Assembly (NCBI GenBank): GCA_003167255.1 | Contig: PMTR01000148.1 | Coordinates: 1-64,000 of the forward strand | Source of the DNA: Bryobacterales bacterium | GTDB taxonomy: Bacteria; Acidobacteriota; Terriglobia; Bryobacterales; Bryobacteraceae | Reading direction: 5' to 3' | Length of the DNA: 64,000 nt | Shown here: positions 8,361 to 17,282 of the stretch, one piece after another | How positions within the stretch are numbered: position 1 is the stretch's first letter | Layout of the letters: every line of letters begins with the position of its first letter | Made by a program: the position numbers and the translations under genes | Notes under the pieces: model-generated | Told to the model about the DNA's origin: nothing | The model's database searches: none | The model's input: only the letters and a program-made list of their open reading frames with translations

Positions 8361-9341
8361 TCACACCTCAATCGTCACGATTTTCTTGATGATCATGTAG
8401 CCCACCACTTGCAGCGCGAGCGCGCCCGCCAACAGCTCGTGACCCATGGGATCGTCCACGAAGAACCATGCATACCGCGGGTTCACCACGAACATCAAAG
8501 CGCCCACCGCCGCCGGAATCGCCGCCAGAATGCGGCCCGACATCAGCCCCTGCGCGCTGATGGCGCGGATGCGCGCCCGCAGCTTGAAGCGCTCGCGAAT
8601 GATGTGCGCCAGCTTGTCCAGCAGCTCCGCCAGGTTTCCCCCGGTGCGCTTCTGCAACAGCACCGCCGACACGAAGAACTGCACATCCAACGAGGGAATG
8701 CGGTGCTCCAGTTTCTTCAGCACGATGTCCAGCGGCTGCCCCAGGTTCTGCTCTTCGAAGGTGCGGCGGAACTCGCCCGCCAGCGGCTCGGCAAACTCTT
8801 TGTGCACGATTTCGAGCGATACCGAAAAAGCATGCCCGGCCCGCATGGAGCGCGCGATGAACTCCAGGCAATCCGGAAACTGTTCCTCGAACTTCCGCAC
8901 GCGCCGGCGCGCTTTGCGCTGCGCCCACTTCACCGGAACCATGGCCGCCAGCAGGCCCGCCGCGGCCGTCGCCAGAGGCAGCCGGTTGGCCGTCAACGCC
9001 ATGGTGGCGAGCGACGCTCCCAGGCAGGCGCCCGCCGAGCGGTGCAGCAACCCGGCCGCGCCCCACTTCAAATCGGCCGTCTCGAGCATGCGCTCCACGG
9101 CTTCCTTCAGCTTCAGCCGATCGAGCGCGCGGGTAGCCAGACGGCCCTTCACCTGGCCCGCCACCTGCATCAGCAGCGGCCCGGCCGACCGGCGCGGCCC
9201 GCCGGCTTTGGCCGCCGCCTTGCCCGCCAGACGGCGCAGCGCCAGGGCGTGCTCCCGGCGCGCCTGCCAGTTCATCACCAGCGCCATGGTGGCCATGCTG
9301 GTGAGCGCGGTGAGCAGAAAGACCGGGATCACGCCTCGCAC
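8361..9341 (-). CDS. tadB: TadB-type inner-membrane platform protein of the Tad pilus
   Basis: A 326-residue type II secretion F domain protein. An N-terminal membrane helix is followed by a basic linker, then the F domain with [19 protein letters not shown] and [20 protein letters not shown], and C-terminal helices. It is the partner of TadC in the pilus platform. Its start overlaps the tadA stop by 13 bases, which couples translation. Confidence 0.9.
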   Translation of the reverse strand: MRGVIPVFLLTALTSMATMALVMNWQARREHALALRRLAGKAAAKAGGPRRSAGPLLMQVAGQVKGRLATRALDRLKLKEAVERMLETADLKWGAAGLLHRSAGACLGASLATMALTANRLPLATAAAGLLAAMVPVKWAQRKARRRVRKFEEQFPDCLEFIARSMRAGHAFSVSLEIVHKEFAEPLAGEFRRTFEEQNLGQPLDIVLKKLEHRIPSLDVQFFVSAVLLQKRTGGNLAELLDKLAHIIRERFKLRARIRAISAQGLMSGRILAAIPAAVGALMFVVNPRYAWFFVDDPMGHELLAGALALQVVGYMIIKKIVTIEV

Positions 9342-10690
9342 CCCACCGGCACCACCTCGTCGAACAACTCCACCGGTAGGCGAATCCCCGCGGCCAGCAG
9401 CTTTTCGTTGAATTTGGGCAGAATCCCGGTAGCCGCGAAGCGGCCCACCACTTTTCCGTCCGGCCCCAGGCCGCGCTTCTCGAAGACGAAAATATCCTGC
9501 AAGGTCACCACATCGGTTTCGATGCCGGTTACTTCCGTGATGTTCATCACGCGCCGCGTCCCGTCGCTCAATCGCGAAACCTGCACCAGGATGTGCACCG
9601 CCGAAGCCACCTGCTGCCGGATGGCCAGCAGGTGCATGTTGGCGTTGGCGAGCGAAACCATCACCTCCAGCCGCGAAATGGCGTCGCGCGGGCTGTTGGC
9701 ATGCACCGTGGTGAGCGAGCCGTCGTGGCCCGTATTCATGGCCTGCAGCATGTCGAGCGCCTCTTCCCCGCGCACTTCGCCCACGATGATGCGGTCCGGC
9801 CGCATGCGCAGCGCGTTGATCAGCAACTGCCGCTGCCGCACCAGCCCGTGGCCTTCGACGTTGGCCGGGCGGGTCTCCAGGCGCGCCAGGTGCGGCTGTT
9901 TCAACTGCAGCTCGGCGGCGTCCTCGATGGTCACGATCCTTTCTTTCGGCGAGATGAAGACCGAGAGCGCATTGAGCAGCGTGGTCTTGCCCGCGCCCGT
10001 GCCCCCCGAGACGATGATGTTCAGCCGCGCCCTAACGGCGGCTTCAAGCAGTTGCATCATGCCCGGGGTGAGCGAGAGCCTGGCCACCAGGTCCTTCGGC
10101 ATCAGCTTGTCGGTGGAGAAGCGCCGGATGGAAAGCAGCGGCCCGTCCACCGCCAGCGGCGGGATGATGGCGTTGACGCGCGAGCCGTCGCTCAACCGCG
10201 CGTCCACCATGGGATTCGATTCGTCGACGCGCCGTCCCACCTGCGACACGATCTTATCGATGATGCGGAGCAGGTGCTGATCGTCGTGGAAGCGCACGCT
10301 GGTCTCTTCGAGCAGCCCGCGGCGCTCCACGTACACCTGCGCGTGCCCGTTCACCAGGATGTCGGAAATGGTGGCGTCCTCGAGCAGCGGTTCGAGCGGG
10401 CCCAGGCCGAAGACTTCGTCGAGCACTTCTTCGGCGAGCTGTTCCTTTTCGCCGGCCGTCAACGGCGTGGGCTCGTGCTCCACGATGGTCAGGGCCGCCT
10501 GCCGGACCTCCGAGCGGATGCGGTCGTTCTCAATTCCCGCCAGCGCGTCCAGGTTGATCTGGTCGAGCAGCTTGCGGTGCAGGGTGAATTTCAGCTCCTG
10601 GTACTCCGGCCGCAGCTCGCCGCGGCGCGCCGCATGGCGCAGCAGGCGCTGCTCCCAACCGAGCTCCGCCGGCGGGCGTTCGGCGATCAT
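9329..10690 (-). CDS. tadA: TadA/CpaF ATPase, motor of Tad pilus assembly
   Basis: A 453-residue secretion ATPase of the CpaF/TadA type. The N-terminal helical domain is followed by the ATPase core with Walker [15 protein letters not shown], an Asp box (TIEDAAELQ), Walker B region [12 protein letters not shown] and the His box [14 protein letters not shown]. It powers polymerisation of Flp pilin at the cytoplasmic face of the platform. ATGA overlap with cpaB upstream and a 13-base overlap with tadB downstream show a tightly coupled operon. Confidence 0.95.
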   Translation of the reverse strand: MIAERPPAELGWEQRLLRHAARRGELRPEYQELKFTLHRKLLDQINLDALAGIENDRIRSEVRQAALTIVEHEPTPLTAGEKEQLAEEVLDEVFGLGPLEPLLEDATISDILVNGHAQVYVERRGLLEETSVRFHDDQHLLRIIDKIVSQVGRRVDESNPMVDARLSDGSRVNAIIPPLAVDGPLLSIRRFSTDKLMPKDLVARLSLTPGMMQLLEAAVRARLNIIVSGGTGAGKTTLLNALSVFISPKERIVTIEDAAELQLKQPHLARLETRPANVEGHGLVRQRQLLINALRMRPDRIIVGEVRGEEALDMLQAMNTGHDGSLTTVHANSPRDAISRLEVMVSLANANMHLLAIRQQVASAVHILVQVSRLSDGTRRVMNITEVTGIETDVVTLQDIFVFEKRGLGPDGKVVGRFAATGILPKFNEKLLAAGIRLPVELFDEVVPVGCEA

Positions 10691-11577
10691 CGGCGGGCCG
10701 CTTTTGCCGGAAAGGTTTCCACGGTTTTCTGGGCTCCGCGAAGCAGGATCATGGTTTCCACCGCCGCGGCCGCGGGCGCGGGAATCGGGATGGCCGGGAG
10801 CTTCATCGGCGCCGGAGCCGTCTGCCTGCGCGCCGGCGCCGGCGCCGGCGCTGCCACTGCCGGCGGCCGCGTATCCGCCTGTCCGTAGAGTTCGCGCAGT
10901 TCGCGGCCGCGGGTGGGAGTGGTCTGCCGGTCGCCCGAGTTACGCAGCACCAGTTGAATTTTTCCCTCGCTCGCCGCCAGCGTCAGGCTCACCGCCTGAG
11001 CCGGAGTCACCAGCAGGGTCACCACCGCGACGCTCATCGACTGGCTGTGCGAGTCGGCTTCCACCGTCTGGCCCGCCGAGAGCACCGCGACGTCTTCGAG
11101 CACCGGCGTGGTCACGGTGTCGTCGGCGCCCGGCGGCCGGCCCGTCACCAGCACGTCCACGCGCGCGCCGGGCAGCACGAAGCCCGCCACTCCGGCCACG
11201 TCGTTGACGCGCACCGCCAGAGCGCGCATGCCCGGAGGAATCATGGGGGCGACGCCGAAGCCGCTGCCGCGCGGCGCAATCCGCGCCTCCACCACTGGCT
11301 CGTCCGGCTGGATGGAACTCACCACCGGCCGTCCGACCACTTCCTCGACTTTCGAAAAGCCGCCGTGCGGGAACAGCTTCTCCGGCACGCGCACGGTCTT
11401 CACCGCTTCGGCTGCGATGGAGGCGCCGGGCGGCAACGGCTGCGCCGCCACCACCAGGGTCTTCTCCGGCCCGGAGCTGCGCCCCTGCGCCGCGATGCGG
11501 TAAAAGAACAGCGACACCACCAGCCCCCAAACCAGGCTGAACGCGACAATCACTACGAATCTGCGATCCATGTGCAT
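10687..11577 (-). CDS. cpaB: CpaB/RcpC-type pilus assembly protein
   Basis: A 296-residue protein. One N-terminal membrane helix is followed by a SAF domain ([20 protein letters not shown]) and the RcpC/CpaB periplasmic domain ([24 protein letters not shown]). A proline/alanine-rich low-complexity segment (about residues 235-275) precedes the C-terminus. CpaB is thought to sit in the periplasm and help gate or anchor the secretin. It follows the peptidase gene by 19 bases. ATG at 11577 has GAGG upstream. Confidence 0.88.
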   Translation of the reverse strand: MHMDRRFVVIVAFSLVWGLVVSLFFYRIAAQGRSSGPEKTLVVAAQPLPPGASIAAEAVKTVRVPEKLFPHGGFSKVEEVVGRPVVSSIQPDEPVVEARIAPRGSGFGVAPMIPPGMRALAVRVNDVAGVAGFVLPGARVDVLVTGRPPGADDTVTTPVLEDVAVLSAGQTVEADSHSQSMSVAVVTLLVTPAQAVSLTLAASEGKIQLVLRNSGDRQTTPTRGRELRELYGQADTRPPAVAAPAPAPARRQTAPAPMKLPAIPIPAPAAAAVETMILLRGAQKTVETFPAKAARR

Positions 11578-11596
11578 TGGCTTACCCTCGCCCGGC

Positions 11597-12028
11597 TCAT
11601 CCTCGCCCCATCAGCGCCAGCCAGGCGCCCAGCGTAATGGCCGGCGCATAGGGGATCGCATAGGGGATGTCGCGCGCGCCGCGTTTCCAGGCCAGCCACG
11701 TGGCCGCCATCAATCCGCCGGCCGGCGCCGCGAACAGGGCCGCCAGCAGAATGCCGGAAGACCCTAGCAGGGCGCCGAAAGCGGCCATCAGCTTGATGTC
11801 GCCCGCGCCCATCCCGCCCGCAACATAAAAAACCAGGAAGACCAGAAACCCCACCGCGGCGCCAGCGGCCGATCGCGCCAGGCCCGCCGCGCCGCCGTTC
11901 CAGGCGTGCCACCCGAGTCCGGCCGCCACGCCCGCCAGGTTGATCCAGTTGGCCACCTGCCGCCGCCGCAGGTCGTCGAACGTGGCCGCACAGCCGAGCG
12001 CCACCGCCGCCCAGGCCAGCGCGTTCAT
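11597..12028 (-). CDS. cpaA: CpaA/TadV-type prepilin peptidase
   Basis: A 143-residue polytopic aspartyl protease (A24 family). The two catalytic aspartates are visible: D18 in TFDDLRRR and D77 in the GxGD motif MGAGDIKLM. It would cleave the Flp prepilin leaders encoded at 15463 and 15704. ATG at 12028 overlaps the preceding stop (ATGA). Confidence 0.9.
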   Translation of the reverse strand: MNALAWAAVALGCAATFDDLRRRQVANWINLAGVAAGLGWHAWNGGAAGLARSAAGAAVGFLVFLVFYVAGGMGAGDIKLMAAFGALLGSSGILLAALFAAPAGGLMAATWLAWKRGARDIPYAIPYAPAITLGAWLALMGRG

Positions 12029-13575
12029 AGTTCCGTCCTTTCGAGCAGCACCGTTTGGGCGTCGCGATACACCACGCGCCAGCCCGGTTCGCGTTCGAGA
12101 ATGCGCCCGAGCGGCCAGTCGCGGGGCAGCAGCGCCACCGAGAAGCCGTACCGCGCCATCACCTGCGGCCAAGCGGGGCCGGCCCCCAGCAGCGTCCGGT
12201 AATCTTCCCCCGCGGCCGGGCCGTAGAAATCGCTGCGGCCGTCGAAGAAGACGCGGGCCCGCGGGTATAAGCGATAGATCAGGTAATCGGCCCACTGGTC
12301 GGGCGCCAGCACGCGGGGCGGCGGCACATGGGAGCCGGTCAGCTCGTCCACATTGCGAGCCACTGCCTCCACCGGAAAACGGGCGCCGGGAAAGTCGGCC
12401 AGCCCGGTTCGCGGCAGTACGGCTACCAGCGCCAGCGCACCCAGAACCGGCAGCCACGCGGTGGGGCGCGCGCGCCGGCCCAGGTCCTGCGAAACTTCCC
12501 ACAGAATCCGCGCGGCGGATCGCGCGGGCGCCTGTTCCGCACGTTCTCGCCACCAGTCGGCGCAGGCCGAAGCGACGACCGGCGCCGCCACCACCGCGAA
12601 CCAGGGAATGTGACGCGCCGACCGCAGCGCTGCGAAGCCCCACATCATGACCAGTCCGCTTTCGAACCAGCGCGTGCGCCGCCATCGCCGCGCCCCCAGC
12701 CCGACCGCCGCGAGCAGCAGCGCGGCGAAGACCAGCATGCTCTCCGAGCGGATGCGCGGCGATTGAAACTCCTCCACGTGATCCAGAATCCAGGGCGAGT
12801 TCAAATAGCTCAGAATGTGCCGGTGCAGTTGCCAGCCATACGGGTTGGCCAAAGTGGCCAGGGTGGAGAGCGCGGCCAGCAGTCCGTAGCGCCGCGCGGC
12901 CGCGCCATTGCGCTCGAGCGCGCTGGCCGCTACCAGCCACGCGAGGATGGCGAGCCAGCCTGCAAACCCAGCGTGCAGGTTGGCCCACAAAGCCGCCAGC
13001 GGCACCAGCCACCAGAGGCGGCCGTCCGGCGCGCGCCGGTCGCGGTCAATGGTCCACAAGGCCGGAGCCAGTAGCAGCAGCGAAAAAATGTGCGGCCGCG
13101 CCAGAAAGTGGACGCTCGAGGCGCTCACCGCCGCCAGCGTCACGGCCAGCGAAATCCACGCTCCCACGCCGCGGTCGAGCAGCCACGCGAACAGCACCGC
13201 CGCCCACAGGCACACCACCACGACCGCCAGCGCCGCCACCGCCTCCAGGCCCCGCCAGCGATGCAACTCCGCGAAGATGGCATCGGAAAGCCATTCCCAT
13301 GCGTACCACTGCTCGCCCGCGCGCCAAAACGAAAACGGGTCGCGCGCCGGCACACGGCCGGTCGCCAGCAGGATCTCCCCGGCACGGATGTGCCACCCGG
13401 TGTCGCCGTCGCCGAGCAGGCTTTGCCACACCGCCGGCTGGCCGAACCAGGCGGCCAGCAGGATCGAAAAAAACAAGTCCGGCAGTGTGGGGGCCAGCCG
13501 CATCGAGAACCCCGCGACACGCGGGACCGGCAGTGACGCTGCGGTGGCCATGGCTTGTTTATTCAGATCGGCCAC
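12025..13575 (-). CDS. large polytopic membrane protein, GT-C-like
   Basis: A 516-residue protein with about 9-11 hydrophobic helices and a soluble C-terminal domain. An acidic pair near the first loop (GDGDTGWHIRAGE), then RDPFSFWRAG and WEWLSDAIFAEL, resemble GT-C glycosyltransferases that use lipid-linked sugars, but I cannot assign a specific family. It heads the tad operon and is translationally coupled to cpaA, so it may modify pilin or a surface glycan. Function remains open. Confidence 0.6.
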   Translation of the reverse strand: MADLNKQAMATAASLPVPRVAGFSMRLAPTLPDLFFSILLAAWFGQPAVWQSLLGDGDTGWHIRAGEILLATGRVPARDPFSFWRAGEQWYAWEWLSDAIFAELHRWRGLEAVAALAVVVVCLWAAVLFAWLLDRGVGAWISLAVTLAAVSASSVHFLARPHIFSLLLLAPALWTIDRDRRAPDGRLWWLVPLAALWANLHAGFAGWLAILAWLVAASALERNGAAARRYGLLAALSTLATLANPYGWQLHRHILSYLNSPWILDHVEEFQSPRIRSESMLVFAALLLAAVGLGARRWRRTRWFESGLVMMWGFAALRSARHIPWFAVVAAPVVASACADWWRERAEQAPARSAARILWEVSQDLGRRARPTAWLPVLGALALVAVLPRTGLADFPGARFPVEAVARNVDELTGSHVPPPRVLAPDQWADYLIYRLYPRARVFFDGRSDFYGPAAGEDYRTLLGAGPAWPQVMARYGFSVALLPRDWPLGRILEREPGWRVVYRDAQTVLLERTEL

Positions 13576-13652
13576 GATCCCGATTGTGTGAAGGCCGGGT
13601 ACCGGAACTGGTACTATTGGCGCGCCGCCGCACCTTGGATTAAGGTCTTTGC

Positions 13653-13934
13653 ATGAGCAAATCCAGGGTCTTCCTGTTGTTCGCGGCGCTTCAGGTCTGC
13701 GACGTGCTGACGACGCTTCTGTTCCTTCGTCACGGCGTCGCCGAGGCCAATCCCCTGATGCGCGCGGCGATGGCGGTGGCCCGGCAGCCGCTGGTCGCGC
13801 TGGCGCTTGCCAAAGCGGCGGCCCTGAGTCTGGCGCTGTACGCCGCGCGGAGCGGCCGCACGCGACTGCTGGCCCGCGTCAATGTGCTCTTCACCTGCTG
13901 CGTGGCTTGGAACCTGGTGGCCCTCGCCGTGTGA
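13653..13934 (+). CDS. DUF5658-type small membrane protein
   Basis: A 93-residue protein with three predicted membrane helices. The motif DVLTTLLFLRHGVAEANPLM is characteristic of DUF5658. Function of the family is unknown. It is transcribed away from the tad operon from a 77-base shared intergenic region and stands ahead of tadZ, separated from it by an inverted repeat. Confidence 0.75.
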   Translation: MSKSRVFLLFAALQVCDVLTTLLFLRHGVAEANPLMRAAMAVARQPLVALALAKAAALSLALYAARSGRTRLLARVNVLFTCCVAWNLVALAV

Positions 13935-13959
13935 GGCCCGGCGTTTGCGGTTCTAAGGA

Positions 13960-14094
13960 TTCACCGCAGACGCGGAGACGCGGAGAAAGATAGAGAAAGC
14001 TGGCCCGCGTTCATTCGCTTCTTTGTTGTCAGATTGCGAGGTCTGCTATGAACTCTCATTTCTTCTTCTCTCTTCTCCGCGTCTCTGCGGTGAA
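13960..14094. repeat. long inverted repeat, TTCACCGCAGAGACGCGG family
   Basis: Arms at 13960-13990 and 14071-14094 flank an 80-base spacer. It is the same family as 4909-5010 and 62818-63072. It lies between the DUF5658 gene and tadZ. Confidence 0.8.
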
Positions 14095-14142
14095 TCCCCG
14101 CTTTCGTGGTTGCCGTCACTCAGCTTTTCCCGCCCCTGGCCG

Positions 14143-15351
14143 ATGAAGTCAGAGAGGCTCCTCGATCTCTTGGAACAGCCGGCCAAACCTGCGGTGTACG
14201 CTCCTTGGAAGCCGCTTATGGTTTGTCCGGACGCGGAGCTGGCGAGCCGCCTGCGTGCGGCCTGCGCGGAAGTGGGAATCAACGGCGTCACGAATCTGGC
14301 CCAGTACCCGCGCATCGGTGGCCTCGCGAGCGCCCTGGCGGAGCGCGAAGCGAATTTGTGCCTCATCGATGTGGCGGCTCACGCCGAGTTCGCTCTGCTG
14401 CTGATTGGCGAGGCCTCCGCCTCGGTGCCGGTGGTGGCGCTCAATACGCGCAACGATGCCGATTTGATCCTCCGTTGTCTGCGCCGCGGCGCCTGCGAAT
14501 TTCTGGCCTCGCCCGAAGCCGGGCCGCTCGGGAGCGTGCTCGACCGGCTGCGGCTGTTGAGCGCGCCCGCCGAGCCGCCCAAACCTTGCCAGGTGTATTG
14601 TGTGATTCCGGGCAAGCCCGGCTGCGGCGCTTCGACCTTGGCCGTCCACCTGGCCGTCGAGCTGCACCGCGCCGGGGCCGCGCGCGTGCTGCTGGTGGAT
14701 ACCGATGTCCAGGGGGGCGCGATCGGGTTTCTTCTGAAGCTGAAGCCGGATTTCCATTTGGGCGATGCCGTGCGCGACCGCGAGCGCATGGATCACGACC
14801 TGTGGGGGCGCCTGGCGGTATCGACGAACGGCATCGACGTGCTGCTGGCGCCGGAGAACCCCTCGGCGGCGGTTGAAATCGACCGCGCCGCCGCCCATCA
14901 ACTGATGGCTTTTTGGCGCAGCCACTACGAAGCCATCGTGATCGACACGGCCGGCGCGCAGCCGGCCGCCATCGAATTCGCACAGCTTTCCGACCAGATT
15001 CTGCTGGTCTCGACCAATGAGCTGGTGGCGCTGCACGCGACCCGGCGCTCGATCGAGCGTCTGGAGCACCACTCGATCGAGCGGCGCCGGCTGCTGCTGG
15101 TGATGAACCGTTACACGCCGTCGACCGGCCTGAAGCGCGACGAAGTGGAAACGGCTTTGAAGCTGGCGCCTTACGCGCTGCTGGCCAATGAGTACGACTT
15201 GATCCAGCAGGCTGTGCTGGAAGGCCGCCCGCTGGGGGCGGCTTCCCGCTTTGCGCGCGGCGTGCACGCGCTGGCGGAGCGCCTGGCGGGAGGCGGGCAG
15301 CCGGCCAGGAAGCGCACTTCTTTGTTCGGCCTGCTCCCGCGACGGGGGTGA
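14143..15351 (+). CDS. tadZ: TadZ/CpaE-type pilus localisation ATPase
   Basis: A 402-residue protein. The N-terminal receiver-like domain (LCLIDVAAHAEFALLLIGEAS) is followed by a MinD/ParA-type ATPase with deviant Walker A (GKPGCGASTLAVHLA), LLVDTDVQGGAIG and AIVIDTAGAQ. CpaE/TadZ proteins position the pilus machine at the pole. The frame is open further upstream through the repeat, but ATG at 14143 gives the normal family start. It leads the plus-strand half of the locus, followed by the two pilin genes. Confidence 0.88.
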   Translation: MKSERLLDLLEQPAKPAVYAPWKPLMVCPDAELASRLRAACAEVGINGVTNLAQYPRIGGLASALAEREANLCLIDVAAHAEFALLLIGEASASVPVVALNTRNDADLILRCLRRGACEFLASPEAGPLGSVLDRLRLLSAPAEPPKPCQVYCVIPGKPGCGASTLAVHLAVELHRAGAARVLLVDTDVQGGAIGFLLKLKPDFHLGDAVRDRERMDHDLWGRLAVSTNGIDVLLAPENPSAAVEIDRAAAHQLMAFWRSHYEAIVIDTAGAQPAAIEFAQLSDQILLVSTNELVALHATRRSIERLEHHSIERRRLLLVMNRYTPSTGLKRDEVETALKLAPYALLANEYDLIQQAVLEGRPLGAASRFARGVHALAERLAGGGQPARKRTSLFGLLPRRG

Positions 15352-15462
15352 GAAATTCGGAGGAATTAGTCCGATAACTAAGTTGGCTCACGGATATCAT
15401 TCCAGCGCGGAGGCTGGTAACTTCGACTTACGCAGATATTCAGGTGAAAGCAGGAATTGACG

Positions 15463-15639
15463 ATGAAACTCTGCATTCGTAAGTTTTGGAAAGATACCAG
15501 CGGGCAGGATCTGGTGGAATACGCCCTGGCCGCGGGTATGGTGGCGGTGGCAGCGGTGGCGGCCATGCCCTCTCTCACAACCGTGGTCAGTAACGTGTTC
15601 ACCAGGATCGGCTCGATCGTGGCGAACGCCGTGAATTGA
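15463..15639 (+). CDS. flp: Flp-type pilin 1
   Basis: A 58-residue prepilin. A 14-residue basic leader ends in Gly, cleavage would be before QDLVEYALAAGMVAV, and Glu is at mature position +5, as in type IVb pilins. The hydrophobic N-terminal helix of the mature protein is followed by a short tail. ATG at 15463 is favoured over the TTG at 15457 by the AGGA spacing. It is the substrate of the CpaA-like peptidase and TadA motor encoded just upstream. Confidence 0.92.
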   Translation: MKLCIRKFWKDTSGQDLVEYALAAGMVAVAAVAAMPSLTTVVSNVFTRIGSIVANAVN

Positions 15640-15703
15640 CAGGCAGACGGGAAAACAACCTGCACCGGCCCCGGAGCCGGCGCTTCAGGAAAGGAAAAGA
15701 GTA

Positions 15704-15895
15704 ATGAACTGGCTTCGAAATCGCGTACTGAAACTGCAGATTTGGAAAGATACGAAAGGGCAGGACCTGGTGGAATACGCCCTGGCCGCGGGCATGGTAG
15801 CGGTAGCGGCGGTAGCGGCCATGCCGGCTCTGAGCGGCGTGGTGGGCAACGTGTTCGGCAAGATCGGCAACATCATCAACACCAACGTGCACTAA
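15704..15895 (+). CDS. flp: Flp-type pilin 2
   Basis: A 63-residue prepilin nearly identical to pilin 1 around the cleavage site (KDTKG then QDLVEYALAAG) but with a longer leader of 19 residues and a different C-terminal tail (KIGNIINTNVH). AGGAAAGG precedes the ATG. The two tandem pilins look like a recent duplication and could form major and minor pilins. Confidence 0.92.
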   Translation: MNWLRNRVLKLQIWKDTKGQDLVEYALAAGMVAVAAVAAMPALSGVVGNVFGKIGNIINTNVH

Positions 15896-15918
15896 GAACG
15901 GCGGTTGGCGTTGCACAA

Positions 15919-15953
15919 GGCACCGGCGGCAAGACCGCCGGCGCTACCAGTTG
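15919..15953. repeat. 35-base hairpin repeat, GGCACCGGCGGCAAGACC family
   Basis: The 35-base sequence here is identical to 40574-40608. The core CCGGCGG/CCGCCGG forms a perfect stem. Diverged copies lie inside the MeaB-epimerase fusion gene (43858-43952). It sits between the pilin and the convergent secreted-protein gene. Confidence 0.9.
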
Positions 15954-15993
15954 GTCCAGGCGGCGATCCCTTCGCGGACCGCCGCCCGGCCGG

Positions 15994-16767
15994 CTATTCG
16001 AGGATGCTGAAGGAATAAATCTTGCCGACTCGTCCGGTGCTGGCGGTGGAGTCGCCGGAGGCGGGGGGCAGCAGGCCATATTCGCCCGCGCCTAAGTTGG
16101 GAAGTATGATTTCGTATGTTCGCGGAGCCAGTTTCTTGCTCTCGAACGGAACCAGGTCGCGGGTAGCGCCGCCCGATACGTGCATCACGCCGCCGGTTAC
16201 GGTGCGGAACTCGCGGGCATCCTTGGAATCCCGGAGCCGCAGCAACTGGTATTCGGTGATGGCCACGCCATCCGGCGTGTACACCAGCAAATCCACCGGC
16301 GAAGGGAGCCGGTTGGGGCTCTTCTCCCCGTTGAGGTGGCCGTTGACGTCACCCTTCATAATTCCAACCGTTGCAATGCCCTTCAACACTCCTCCGGTTT
16401 TGAAGTTGACCACCTCCGGGTTCAGGTCGGCCCACTGGTCGTTCTTCTTGTAATAGACTCCGATTTCCGCCACGAGGCCGCCGCCAGCCGCGGCCGGCGC
16501 TGGTGCGGCCGCAGCCGCTGGAGCCGCCGCTCCTCCGCCATTCATCATCGCGGCGATGATCTTATCGCTTACGCCGGCGCCCTTCAAGGCAATCAGATCG
16601 TCCGCGCCGGTCGCATACCTTCCCGGTTGAGAGTGGACCGAACTCAAAACAATGTCCTCGCTCAATCCGGCCTTCACCATTTTGATAATCGAATCGTTGG
16701 TGAGCGTCGCCTGGCTAAAACAAAGCGCCGTCACGCAAGCCAACAACAGCAGGAATCGCATCCGCAT
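15994..16767 (-). CDS. secreted protein with an acidobacterial LTNDSIIKMV-type repeat domain
   Basis: A 257-residue protein with a signal peptide (MRMRFLLLLACVTALCFSQA). Next comes a 55-residue helical module (LTNDSIIKMVKAGLSEDIV, then LIALKGAGVSDKIIAAMM) of a kind common in Acidobacteria exoproteins, then an Ala/Pro linker and a beta-rich C-terminal domain. The frame is open upstream to 16842, but ATG at 16767 follows AAAGGAC and starts the signal peptide. Function unknown; likely periplasmic or surface. Confidence 0.75.
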   Translation of the reverse strand: MRMRFLLLLACVTALCFSQATLTNDSIIKMVKAGLSEDIVLSSVHSQPGRYATGADDLIALKGAGVSDKIIAAMMNGGGAAAPAAAAAPAPAAAGGGLVAEIGVYYKKNDQWADLNPEVVNFKTGGVLKGIATVGIMKGDVNGHLNGEKSPNRLPSPVDLLVYTPDGVAITEYQLLRLRDSKDAREFRTVTGGVMHVSGGATRDLVPFESKKLAPRTYEIILPNLGAGEYGLLPPASGDSTASTGRVGKIYSFSILE

Positions 16768-16872
16768 AAAGTCCTTTCCTCCAAGAATACCCTCACTAGC
16801 CCTCAAGTAGTGGAGTGTACCCGAACCGGAGGCTGTCATCAAGTGCCATCGACTATATAGCCGGCCCGGAAC

Positions 16873-16932
16873 TCATCGCGGACGATGGGATTGCACAATG
16901 CGTTCGTCCCGGTACTCGTCGATATATTTCAT
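16873..16932 (-). pseudogene. hypD: N-terminal remnant of hypD
   Basis: The ATG at 16932 overlaps the hypC stop as ATGA, the usual hypC-hypD junction. It encodes MKYIDEYRDERIVQ, which matches the conserved beginning of HypD, then loses all similarity and stops after 19 codons. Full HypD is about 360-380 residues and is needed for making the Fe(CN)2CO group of [NiFe] hydrogenases. Only the first 14 codons or so survive, so the hyp operon was broken here. A working copy must be elsewhere if the hydrogenase matures. Confidence 0.75.
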
Positions 16933-17201
16933 GGCATTCGCGGCTCCGGCTGGCTTGCCGCGCCCAGTTCTTCTTCGAGTAGCCCCATCTCTTCCAGCAG
17001 TCGGTACGTGCGTGCGGCCTCTTCGGCGTCCACACGGCTGATGGCAAAGCCGACGTGCACCATGACGTAATCGCCCACCTGCGCTTCGGGAACGAAGTTC
17101 AAGAAAACCTGGCGGGCAATGCCGCCAAACTTCACTTTGGCGATGCGGCTGCCGTCGCGCTCTTCCGCCTCGATGATTTTACCCGGCACTGCCAGACACA
17201 T
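16929..17201 (-). CDS. hypC: HypC-type hydrogenase maturation chaperone
   Basis: A 90-residue protein with the invariant N-terminus MCLAVPGKI, whose Cys2 takes part in carrying the Fe(CN)2CO precursor. It is followed by VKFGGIARQVFLNFVPEAQVGDYVMVHVGFAI, typical of HypC/HybG. In the family it shuttles between HypD and the hydrogenase large subunit. GGGGAGG precedes ATG 17201. It is the last intact gene of the hydrogenase cluster. Confidence 0.95.
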   Translation of the reverse strand: MCLAVPGKIIEAEERDGSRIAKVKFGGIARQVFLNFVPEAQVGDYVMVHVGFAISRVDAEEAARTYRLLEEMGLLEEELGAASQPEPRMP

Positions 17202-17247
17202 AATCGTTCCTCCCCGTTAGGGCTCTTTCCGCAACCACCAGTCCAAA

Positions 17248-17269
17248 CGCTCCCTCACGGTCGCGGCTC
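17248..17269. repeat. CGCTCCCTCACGGTCGCGG repeat, copy 1
   Basis: This 22-base motif is repeated with one change at 17949-17970. This copy is intergenic between marR and hypC. Confidence 0.7.
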
Positions 17270-17282
17270 CGATGCGCCTTCG

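Noticed and set aside
8136-10280. 714-codon open frame on the plus strand over tadB and tadA
   Set aside because: Antisense shadow of genes with clear motifs; low-complexity Ser/Arg-rich translation.
11597-13012. 471-residue version of the prepilin peptidase
   Set aside because: The extension is the upstream membrane-protein gene in a wrong frame; the peptidase begins at 12028.
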